From: DATBAX01 sp963723765
GTDB taxonomy: Bacteria; Acidobacteriota; Terriglobia; Terriglobales; Acidobacteriaceae
Length of the DNA stretch: 64,000 nt
NCBI GenBank assembly: GCA_963723765.1
Contig: CAVRSD010000001.1
Location: 1 to 64,000 of the forward strand
Reading direction: 5' to 3'
Shown here: one piece after another, positions 1 to 6,800 of the stretch
Position numbering within the stretch: position 1 is the first letter of the stretch
Layout of the letters: each line of letters begins with the position of its first letter
Notes under the pieces: generated by a model
The model's database searches: none
The model's input: only the letters and a program-made list of their open reading frames with translations
Told to the model about the DNA's origin: nothing
Program-made: the position numbers and the translations under genes

Positions 1-107
1 GTATCAGAGGTGGACTGTAAAACGGGGATTTCGACAGCCTCGATTCCTGATCCGCACCTCAAAGCAGGCATGAAAATCCCCAACTTAGTCACGGACGGCG
101 GAGTCTG

Positions 108-551
108 CTATTCCGTCGAAGTGTGATCGTGCACGATCTTCCATCCCTCAGGAAACTTGCGGAACACCAGCGTAAACAGCCCGTGCGGCTTCTTGCCGTC
201 TGACAGTGTCAACTCCCATGCACCGCGCACGAATGCTGCATCGGTGGCGAGAATTTGGATGTTCAAGTCAGAAAATTCCAGATGCCCCATCTCTCGACCC
301 TCGCCTTGATACTTCTTCCGATAGCGGTCGATCGTCGCCTGCCAGCCTGAACTCATCGTCGCTCCGGAGAAAAACGTCAGCTCCGGCGAATTCCAATATC
401 CCGACATGAAGCCTTCCAGATCGTGATGGTTCCAGGCGTTCTGCTGCCGGTGCAAGACACTCTCGACGGCGGCTTTATCGTAGTTGGATTTCTGACTGGA
501 AGCAAAAACGGGAAGGAGAAGGAAAACTGCGAAGATAAATGTCGCGCGCAT
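108..551 (-). CDS. Secreted SnoaL/NTF2-like (DUF4440-type) protein
   Basis: Protein of 147 residues with an N-terminal signal peptide (hydrophobic FIFAVFLLLPVFA, likely cut after ASS) followed by a single cone-shaped SnoaL/NTF2-like domain: the pattern of a helix with AWNHHDLEGFM, then FFSGATMSSGW and a final strand ending GWKIVHDHTS is typical of DUF4440 ketosteroid-isomerase-like proteins. I choose the ATG at 551 because GGAGGG lies 8 bases before it and the signal peptide begins there; an upstream GTG at 584 would add 11 residues without a ribosome binding site. No neighbour suggests a substrate. Family members range from enzymes to binding domains, so no reaction is assigned. Confidence 0.75.
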   Translation of the reverse strand: MRATFIFAVFLLLPVFASSQKSNYDKAAVESVLHRQQNAWNHHDLEGFMSGYWNSPELTFFSGATMSSGWQATIDRYRKKYQGEGREMGHLEFSDLNIQILATDAAFVRGAWELTLSDGKKPHGLFTLVFRKFPEGWKIVHDHTSTE

Positions 552-599
552 AAGGGTAACCCTCCAGGCGCAACAGTTTCGCACAAAATACTATTTGAT

Positions 600-706
600 T
601 ACCCAACCCCTGACATTGTCATTCCGAGGAGCGCAGCGACGAGGAATCTGCTGTCTGCAGGCGGCGAGGAAAAGCAGATTTCTCGCTACGCTTCGAAATG
701 ACAAGG
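600..706. repeat. Dispersed inverted repeat, family G (CATTCCGAG type)
   Basis: An imperfect inverted repeat: the left end reads gtcattccgag..gaggaatctgc and the right end reads gcagatttctcg..cgaaatgac. Related copies lie near 9558, 26124, 34016 and 40432. It fills the gap between two minus-strand genes and holds no coding signal. Confidence 0.7.
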
Positions 707-733
707 GGGTTGAAGTGTCAACAGCCGAAAGGC

Positions 734-1216
734 TTACGCCCCGCCTTTTTTCGCAACAACGGCAGCCAGTTTCCCCGCCTTCTCCCAAGGACGCTTCGGC
801 TTCTCCGCCGGGGCCTTATCGCGGTCCACAACCCGGTCGTACTGATAGGACTCGCTCACCGTTCCCAGCGATTCGTTATACAGGCTGGGCAGTTGCAGCC
901 CTTCTTTCAATTCTTCCGTAAACTGTTGCAGAGCTTTCAGGTGATCGGCTGAAGCTGGAATTTCATTTTTCGCAGTCTTCAGGAACTGCTGATATCCGCG
1001 ATTCACCAGCTTGGAAATCTCGCTGCCAATCAGGTATCCGGGATAAGCAAAAATCTTCACGCCATCATCGCCATTCTTCTGGATGGCGGCGGAGCAATGG
1101 TATTTCTTCAGGAACACGCGGCCCTGGGTCCCCGGCGCTTCGAGCAGGTCAAAGCCGTGCTCGCGCAGCCAGCTCAGTACTTCTTCATAGTTCCGTGGTT
1201 CCACCTTGGTTGCCAT
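734..1216 (-). CDS. Conserved hypothetical protein, lysine/alanine-rich C-terminus
   Basis: Cytoplasmic protein of about 160 residues with no signal peptide or membrane segment. The first 75 residues (NYEEVLSWLREHGFDLLEAPG...) look like a small alpha/beta domain; the middle (YQQFLKTAKNEIPASADHLKALQQFTEELKEGL) is helical; the last 40 residues are charged and low in complexity, ending KKGGA. The ATG at 1216 is preferred over a TTG at 1258 because AAGGGA sits about 12 bases upstream and the extra 14 residues look non-conserved. It is divergent from cysM. I do not recognise a function. Confidence 0.65.
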   Translation of the reverse strand: MATKVEPRNYEEVLSWLREHGFDLLEAPGTQGRVFLKKYHCSAAIQKNGDDGVKIFAYPGYLIGSEISKLVNRGYQQFLKTAKNEIPASADHLKALQQFTEELKEGLQLPSLYNESLGTVSESYQYDRVVDRDKAPAEKPKRPWEKAGKLAAVVAKKGGA

Positions 1217-1313
1217 TTCGTGTTCAGTTCCCTTCGCTCTTCTCTTGTTTAGATGCAAATTCCCGGAAAAGATGCTTTTTCGCCGGTTACTCTCTTATCC
1301 GCTCAACCTCTTT

Positions 1314-1319
1314 TATAAT
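1314..1319 (+). promoter_or_regulatory. Possible -10 element upstream of cysM
   Basis: TATAAT, 77 bases before the cysM ATG. No good -35 hexamer is found 16-18 bases upstream, so this is a weak promoter call. Confidence 0.3.
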
Positions 1320-1395
1320 CGACGGGCAAGCGGCTCGCGCCGTATTTTGCCTGCAAGCCACAGTACTATAGTCACTGCGGTTCAGTCCCACGATC

Positions 1396-2377
1396 ATGCC
1401 ACACGATCCACGAAAAAACGCGGAAGTCTCTACTTCTCCTGCACATACGCCGAAAGAAAACAAACTCGGCGTGCGCAGTCTCGACCGCATTGGCAACACC
1501 CCGCTGCTGCGGCTCGACCGCATCACTCGCGATTTGCCCGGCATTCAAATCCTGGGCAAAGCCGAGTGGATCAATCCCGGAGGCTCGGTCAAAGACCGTG
1601 CCGCTTCCAACATCGTCGCTCAAGCCCGCGCCAGCGGAAAATTCGCTCCCGGCAAAACTCTGCTCGATTCCACCAGCGGCAACACTGGCATCGCCTATGC
1701 CATGATCGCCGCCGCCGAAGGTTTCCCGGTCACGCTCTGCATGCCGGAAAATGTCTCCATCGAGCGCAAACACATTCTGCACGCCTACGGCGCCAACATC
1801 GTTTACACCGATCCCGCCGACGGTTCTGACGGAGCCATCCGCAAAGCTCGCGAACTTTTCGCCGAGGCCCCGGACAAATATTTCTACGCCGACCAGTATT
1901 CCAACGACGCCAACTGGCAGGCTCACTACCATGGCACAGCCAACGAAATCTGGCAACAGACGGAAGGACGTATCACCCATTTCGTTTCCATGATGGGCAC
2001 CAGCGGCACCTTCATGGGCACCACTCGCCGCCTGAAAGAACTCAATCCGAAAATTCGCTGCATCTCGCTGCAGCCGGATTCGCCTTTCCACGGCATCGAA
2101 GGCGCGAAATATCATGGCCAGCTCCATCGTGCCAAGAATCTACGATCCGAAACTGGCCGATGAAGACATCGGCATCTCGACGGAAGAGTCGTACGCCATG
2201 GCTATCCGTCTGGCTCGCGAAGAAGGCCTGCTCGTGGGGATCTCGGCAGCAGCAGCCGTCGTGGGATGCCTGCAAGTGGCGCGCACGCTAAAGCCGGGCG
2301 AGCCCGTCATTTTCGTAACCATCCTTTGTGACTCCGGTGACAAATATTTGAGCGAACGATTCTGGGAAGAAGGATGA
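1396..2377 (+). CDS. cysM: Cysteine synthase (CysM/CysK family, PLP-dependent), one frame break
   Basis: Fold-type II PLP enzyme that forms cysteine from an activated serine and a sulfide source. Visible motifs: NPGGSVKDRAA with the PLP lysine (about residue 66), STSGNTGIAYA binding the cofactor phosphate side, and GTSGTFMGTTRRLKE. The N-terminal frame runs to GIEGAKY near 2120 and the remainder (MASSIVPRIYDP... to ERFWEEG) is in the next frame; removing one base at about 2120-2124 restores a protein of about 326 residues, the usual length. The break is probably a sequence error, as rpoC and ligA here carry the same kind. Its neighbours mec, cysO and moeZ imply that the sulfur donor is a protein thiocarboxylate, as known for Mycobacterium tuberculosis CysM; that is inference, since residues fixing O-phosphoserine specificity cannot be judged by eye. 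Confidence 0.85.
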
Positions 2378-2381
2378 GAAA

Positions 2382-2459
2382 TTTCAGATTGAAGATTTTA
2401 GATTGCAGATTGAAAACTTTGGGCACTTTAATCTGCAATCTAAAATCTACAATCTGAAA
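2382..2459. repeat. Near-perfect 30-bp inverted repeat, family A
   Basis: Arms at 2382-2411 and 2430-2459 match at 29 of 30 positions, built from the unit CAGATTGAAGATTTTAGATT and separated by an 18-base loop. It occupies nearly the whole cysM-mec gap, so the cysM-mec transcript would carry a long stem-loop. Degenerate relatives lie at 5121-5250 and 54620-54687. Confidence 0.9.
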
Positions 2460-2468
2460 TCCGGCCAA

Positions 2469-2903
2469 ATGTTAAAACTAGCCAAATCCCACTACGCCTC
2501 TCTCCGCCAGCACGGCGAGGAAACCTATCCTCACGAATGCTGCGGCGTCCTCCTCGGCCAAATCGCAGACGACAGCATTCGTGTCGTCACGTCCGTCGCC
2601 CGCGCTGGCAACACGCGCACCGACTCGGCGCACAACCGCTACAACATCGACCCCAAAGACCTGATCCGCATCCAGCGCGAAGGCCGGGAGCGCGGAGAAG
2701 ACATCATCGGCTTCTATCATTCCCATCCCGACCACCCCGCGCAATGGTCGCCCACCGACCTCGCCGAAGCCCACTGGTTCGGCTGCTCCTACGTCATCAC
2801 CAGCGTGGACAAAGGCAAAGCGGTGCTGACCAATTCCTTCGAGCTAACCGGCAGCAACGAAACCGACAAAAAGCTGGTGAATGAAAAAATAGAAGTGGCA
2901 TAG
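2469..2903 (+). CDS. mec: JAMM/MPN+ metalloprotease, Mec-like
   Basis: Zinc peptidase of 144 residues with a complete JAMM signature: the catalytic glutamate in HECCG (E23), HSHP (H84, H86) and SPTD (S94, D97), with the usual spacing. In M. tuberculosis the homologue Mec releases cysteine from the CysO-cysteine adduct; in related systems the same fold trims the tail of the carrier. Start at the ATG 2469: in-frame TTG at 2403 lies inside the upstream palindrome. It follows cysM by about 90 bases and lies two units upstream of cysO, from which it is separated by a Nif3-like gene and a mobile element. Role inferred from family plus context. Confidence 0.88.
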   Translation: MLKLAKSHYASLRQHGEETYPHECCGVLLGQIADDSIRVVTSVARAGNTRTDSAHNRYNIDPKDLIRIQREGRERGEDIIGFYHSHPDHPAQWSPTDLAEAHWFGCSYVITSVDKGKAVLTNSFELTGSNETDKKLVNEKIEVA

Positions 2904-2907
2904 CACG

Positions 2908-3000
2908 TGTGGGTCGAACACTCCTGTCCGACGCCTTTGACGTTGACCTTGATTTTTTTGGTTTTGACTTGGCCTCGATTTTGTTTGGCTTTGGTTAGAA
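2908..3000. repeat. Imperfect repeat D, first copy
   Basis: A segment reading gtcgaacactcctgtccg, then a run of TTTTGG/TTGGCTT-like words, is repeated with changes at 3990-4062 on the other side of the Nif3-like gene. A related hairpin, AGCGGACA-cta-TGTCCGCT type, occurs near 53060. Confidence 0.6.
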
Positions 3001-3097
3001 ATGTAGCGCGGGCGCCCCCGCCCGTGAAAAGCCAGTTGTCTTAAATACTTTCCATGATCTAATTCCTGAGTCAGCAAGATTCGGCTCCGGAGGCCAA

Positions 3098-3991
3098 ATG
3101 TCCGCCTTGCCCAACCTCGTTCGATCAACCACCCTCCTGCTGCTGGCAGCAGTTTCATTAAACTGCACGGCATCTGCACAAGAGCACAAGCTCACCGCTC
3201 GCGAAGTGATCGCACGCATCCAACAGCACGTTGGAGTTCCCTGGCAAAGCGATACCGTCGATACTTTCAAGGCCGGCAATCCCGACACCCCGGTAACCGG
3301 CATCGCCGTGACCATGATGGCCACGCTCGACGTTCTTCAGCGCGCCGCCGCCTCGGGCAATAACTTGATCATCACCCACGAGCCGACTTTCTTCGATCAC
3401 AGGGACGTTTCCACGCAATTGCCAATGAAAGAAAACGATCCCGTACTCGTGGCCAAGCGCGAGTTCATCGAAAAGCATCATCTGGTGATCTGGCGATTTC
3501 ACGATCACTGGCACGCTCGTAATCCCGATGGGATAGAAGCAGGCATGGTCAACGCCCTGGGATGGCAGAAATTCGAGGATCCGCAAAATCAATATCTGTT
3601 CACTCTTCCAGACATCACTCTGGAAAAATTAGTTGCCGAGATCAAAAACAAACTCGGGATTCACGTCATGCGCGTGGTGGGAGACCCGAATCTGCACATC
3701 ACCAAACTCGCCATGGCTCCCGGTGCGTCTGGATTCACCCATCATGCGGAAGCTCTGGAGATGCCTGGCGTGCAGGCTCTCGTCATCGGCGAAACTCAGG
3801 AGTGGGAAACTGTCGAATACGTCGCAGACGCCATGACCGAAGGCAAACAGAAATCGTTGATCATTCTCGGCCACATCCCCTCCGAGCAGGCAGGCATGGA
3901 AGAGTGCGCTCGCTGGCTGAAGACCTTCGTGTCTGAAGTTCCGATAACGTTCATCCCGGCGAAAGAGCCATTCTGGAGTCCGCAGCCGTAG
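3098..3991 (+). CDS. Exported Nif3-like (dinuclear metal centre) protein
   Basis: Protein of 297 residues. Residues 1-27 form a signal peptide (STTLLLLAAVSLNCTASAQ). The rest follows the Nif3/YbgI plan: a first half with NNLIITHEPTFFDH, where H94 and E95 replace the usual HHP metal loop, and a second half with MAPGASGFTHHAEALEM and a final GHIPSEQAGMEE, which supplies the other metal ligands. Nif3 proteins are normally cytosolic and of unsettled function; export is unusual. Start ATG 3098 has GGAGG six bases before it. It lies between mec and the RAYT element inside the cysteine cluster, but repeat D flanks it on both sides, so it may have joined by recombination rather than belong to the pathway. 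Confidence 0.75.
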   Translation: MSALPNLVRSTTLLLLAAVSLNCTASAQEHKLTAREVIARIQQHVGVPWQSDTVDTFKAGNPDTPVTGIAVTMMATLDVLQRAAASGNNLIITHEPTFFDHRDVSTQLPMKENDPVLVAKREFIEKHHLVIWRFHDHWHARNPDGIEAGMVNALGWQKFEDPQNQYLFTLPDITLEKLVAEIKNKLGIHVMRVVGDPNLHITKLAMAPGASGFTHHAEALEMPGVQALVIGETQEWETVEYVADAMTEGKQKSLIILGHIPSEQAGMEECARWLKTFVSEVPITFIPAKEPFWSPQP

Positions 3992-4061
3992 AGCGAACAC
4001 TCCTGTCCGCTGTTTCGATCTCCGGCTTTGGCTTGGTCGCGATTTTGTTGGGCTTCGGTTC

Positions 4062-4740
4062 GTATCAGGGCACGTCTTCAGACGTGCCGAAAAGTGCCCA
4101 TGAAAGCACGCGGCTTCAGCCGCCGGGTTTACTGGATGAAAACAACCATCCACCATGTTCATCTGTCACAGCCTTTCTCAACCATCTGATAGAAAATGTC
4201 GCGATGGCTATCCCCCTACGCCGATCCGATCCAGGGGCGATTGTTGCCGAGCAGCGTACGTTCTTCGTTACTTCATCCATCGCCGAAAAGCGCAATCTCC
4301 TGCAATCCGATCGTACGGCAAAATTGTTCATCGAAGTCCTCTATCACTACCGCAACGAGCACAAATATCTCCTGCATGACTTCGTAGTTATGCCGGATCA
4401 CTTTCACGTTCTGTTTACGGTCCAACGCGAGATGAGCGTAGAGCGCGCTGTCCAGTTCATCAAAGGTGGTTTTGCATTTCGCGCGGGGCGGGAGCTGGGT
4501 TTCAAAGCGCCCTTTTGGCAAAGAGGATTCTCCGAGGTACGGATTCACGATGCGAAGTCGCTCGGGCAGGTAACACAGTACATCTTTCAGAATCCGGTAA
4601 AACGCGGTTTGGCAGGGAGTCCGCCGGAATATCTTTACTCGTCCGCCCACTGCAAATTTGAATTGGACGAACCGCCCCAGGGGCTAAAGCCCGTGATCAG
4701 TGAGCATCTGATCGGCACGTCTGAAGACGTGCCCTGATAC
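4062..4740 (+). mobile_element. Complete RAYT/REP element, 679 bp, perfect 27-bp terminal inverted repeats
   Basis: Bounded by GTATCAGGGCACGTCTTCAG.. at 4062-4088 and its exact reverse complement at 4714-4740 (27 of 27). Each end is itself a hairpin (CACGTCttcaGACGTG). A second, imperfect hairpin pair lies just inside each end (4108-4130 and 4670-4694). The element contains one transposase gene and sits between the Nif3-like gene and cysO. No target duplication is visible. Confidence 0.9.
4204..4737 (+). CDS. REP-associated tyrosine transposase (RAYT, Y1/TnpA_REP family)
   Basis: HUH single-strand endonuclease of 177 residues. The HUH pair is in MPDHFHVLF (H66, H68) and the likely nucleophile is Y126 in VTQYIFQNPVKRGL. 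Such proteins cut and join REP hairpins. I place the start at ATG 4204: the open frame upstream to 4033 simply reads through the terminal repeat. The stop codon TGA lies inside the right-hand repeat, so the palindrome supplies the last residues (GTSEDVP). The gene looks intact, with both catalytic motifs present and no frame break. Confidence 0.88.
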   Translation: MAIPLRRSDPGAIVAEQRTFFVTSSIAEKRNLLQSDRTAKLFIEVLYHYRNEHKYLLHDFVVMPDHFHVLFTVQREMSVERAVQFIKGGFAFRAGRELGFKAPFWQRGFSEVRIHDAKSLGQVTQYIFQNPVKRGLAGSPPEYLYSSAHCKFELDEPPQGLKPVISEHLIGTSEDVP

Positions 4741-4842
4741 AATCCGCGTGGGTCGGACATCCCTATCCCACAAGGTCTGCATGAATGTGGCGCGGGCCCC
4801 CCTCTGCATCCTCGACCCCTCATGTGGCATCATGTATAGCCT

Positions 4843-5118
4843 ATGCCTAAGATCCACATCCCAACGCCCTTGCGGCAATATACCGGCAAACAGGCAGCCG
4901 TCGACGTCAAGTCGGGCACCATTGCTGACTCCCTCAACGACCTCGTCAGCCAGCATCCCGACTTGCGCCGCCACCTCTATACCGACGAGGGCAAACTACG
5001 TGCCTTCGTCAACGTTTACCTGAACGACGAAGACGTCCGCTACATGCAGAAGGAAGCGACCCCGGTGAAGGACAGTGATACTATTTCCATAGTGCCTTCG
5101 ATCGCGGGAGGCAGGTAA
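4843..5118 (+). CDS. cysO: Ubiquitin-like sulfur carrier protein (CysO/MoaD/ThiS family)
   Basis: Small beta-grasp protein of 91 residues: MPKIHIPTPLRQYTGKQ at the start, the middle YTDEGKLRAFVNVYLNDEDVRY, and the terminal IVPSIAGGR. CysO-type carriers are adenylated and thiocarboxylated at a C-terminal Gly-Gly, then donate sulfur to cysteine synthase. Here the diglycine is at 89-90 and an extra arginine follows, so activation would need removal of one residue. The nearby JAMM protease is the obvious candidate, by analogy with carriers that are trimmed by JAMM enzymes; that is inference. It lies just downstream of the RAYT element, which must separate it from the mec transcript or supply read-through. 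Confidence 0.85.
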   Translation: MPKIHIPTPLRQYTGKQAAVDVKSGTIADSLNDLVSQHPDLRRHLYTDEGKLRAFVNVYLNDEDVRYMQKEATPVKDSDTISIVPSIAGGR

Positions 5119-5120
5119 TT

Positions 5121-5250
5121 TGAGATTTCAGATTGCAGAATGAAAATCGTCGGCAAATCGCGCCCAGTATGCTGTTGTAGCCCATCCTGTCCGTAGTCCG
5201 TGTATCGTCCGGACAATCTTCAATCTAAAATCATAAATCTGAAATTCTTG
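5121..5250. repeat. Degenerate inverted repeat, family A
   Basis: The outer words ATTTCAGATT (left) and AATCTGAAAT (right) and an inner CAATCTAAAATCAT match the 2382 element. Arms are about 30 bases, separated by about 65 bases. It fills the cysO-moeZ gap. Confidence 0.65.
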
Positions 5251-5258
5251 AGGTTCCC

Positions 5259-6432
5259 ATGGCCACCACAACCGAAATCAAACCCGAAGCCGTCACCCTG
5301 AGCAACGAAGAAATCCTGCGCTACTCGCGCCACCTGATCATGCCCGAGGTCGGCATGGAAGGTCAGTTGAAGATCAAGGCCGCGAAAGTTCTCTGCATCG
5401 GCGCCGGCGGACTCGGCTCCCCGCTGGCGCTTTATCTCGGGGCGGCGGGCGTGGGCACACTCGGCATCGTGGACTTCGACGTCGTGGACTACACCAATCT
5501 CCAGCGCCAGATCATCCACTCCACCGCCGACGTGGGCCGCAAGAAGCTCGACTCCGCCGCCGACAAGCTGATGGCGATCAATCCGTTCCTCAACATCCGC
5601 AAATTCGATACTCGTCTTTCCAGCGACAACGCCATCGAACTTTTCAAAGAATTCGACATCATCGCCGACGGCACCGACAATTTCCCCACCCGCTATCTGG
5701 TCAACGACGCCTGCGTCATCACCGGCAAGCCCAATGTTTACGGCTCGATTTTCCGTTTTGAAGGCCAGGCCAGCATTTTCGCCACCAAAGACGGCCCTTG
5801 CTACCGTTGCCTGTATCCCGAGCCACCACCGCCGGGACTCGTTCCCTCCTGCGCCGAAGGCGGAGTGCTCGGCATCCTGCCCGGTTTAGTGGGCGTGATC
5901 CAGGCCACCGAAGTCATCAAGCTGATTCTCGGCATCGGCGATCCGCTCATCGGACGCCTGCTCCTGATCGACGCGCTAGGCATGAGTTTCCGCCAACTCA
6001 AGCTGCGCAAGAATCCCGATTGCCCGGTTTGCGGCAAGAATCCCACCATCACCGAGCTGATAGACTACGAACAATTTTGCGGAATTCGTGGCGAGGAGGC
6101 CCCGGTGGAAGACGGTCGGCGGAGAAATGCAGGTCGAAGAACTCAAGCGCCGTCTCGACGCCGGCGATGACATCTACGTGCTCGACGTACGGGAGCCGCA
6201 CGAGTACCAGATCGCCAACATTGGCGGCCATCTCATTCCGCTGGGCGATCTGCCCAACCGCGTCAACGAACTCGACACCAGCCGCGAAATCGTCGCCCAC
6301 TGCAAGATGGGAGGACGCAGCGCCAAAGCCGTCACTTTCCTGCGCCAGGCCGGATTCAAGAAAGTTCACAATCTGGCCGGCGGCATCACCGCCTGGGCCG
6401 AGCGAGTGGATCCCAAGATGCCGAAATATTAA
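5259..6432 (+). CDS. moeZ: MoeZ-type sulfur carrier adenylyltransferase/sulfurtransferase (ThiF-rhodanese), one frame break
   Basis: Two-domain activating enzyme. Residues 1-270 form the ThiF/MoeB domain: nucleotide loop GAGGLGS at 48-54, DYTNLQRQ, GTDNFPTRYLVND, the zinc cysteine pairs CYRC and CPVC. The C-terminal 100 residues are a rhodanese with active-site loop HCKMGGRS (cysteine codon at 6301). The two halves lie in different frames; the change falls in about 6098-6106 at ccggtggaag, where removal of one G gives APVKTVGGEMQVEELK and a joined protein of about 390 residues. MoeZ adenylates and sulfurates CysO in Mycobacterium, so this gene completes the cysM-mec-cysO set. The break is probably a sequence error. 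Confidence 0.87.
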
Positions 6433-6800
6433 TCAGTGGGATGGTATCAGGGGTTTGATTCGTATCAGGCAAGGACTTTCCAGCCCGTGCCGTCAAGCGC
6501 CCGCATCTCTCCGAAACCCGCCTTAATATATGGCGTTGACAGTATTAGGCACCCCCGTTAAAATTTCCGGCAAGATCTGATCCTCCCCTGTATTGTGATC
6601 CTGTACTCAACCTTGATCTGGAAGAGACATAAAGGGCAGCCCGTGGCGTGCAACTTTTGGGTTTACCGTGGGTTCTGTTTTACAGCCGCGATGGAGTAAC
6701 GAGTCAACGTTCCCATCCCCAGGCACGTCGGTACGAGGTTATAGGTAATTCCGCTCTCAATATCTAATTACACAAGATTTTGGACATTCAGGAGGCCGCG
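6433..6800. other. Non-coding stretch with isolated promoter
   Basis: Contains two gtatcagg words resembling the tip of the RAYT repeat (near 6443 and 6461) and the promoter at 6536-6564. I see no coding frame, RNA gene or terminator. Confidence 0.5.
6536..6564 (+). promoter_or_regulatory. Sigma-70-like promoter, perfect TTGACA, 17-base spacer
   Basis: TTGACA at 6536-6541, 17 bases, then TAAAAT at 6559-6564. Start of transcription would be near 6571, some 230 bases before the next ATG, implying a long leader or a small RNA. Confidence 0.6.

Noticed and set aside
1..126. Open frame from the left edge ending at 126
   Set aside because: Two frames are open there, neither shows a family feature, and one overlaps the end of a better supported gene.
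4033..4203. N-terminal extension of the first RAYT
   Set aside because: It is translation of the terminal repeat; family length is reached from ATG 4204.
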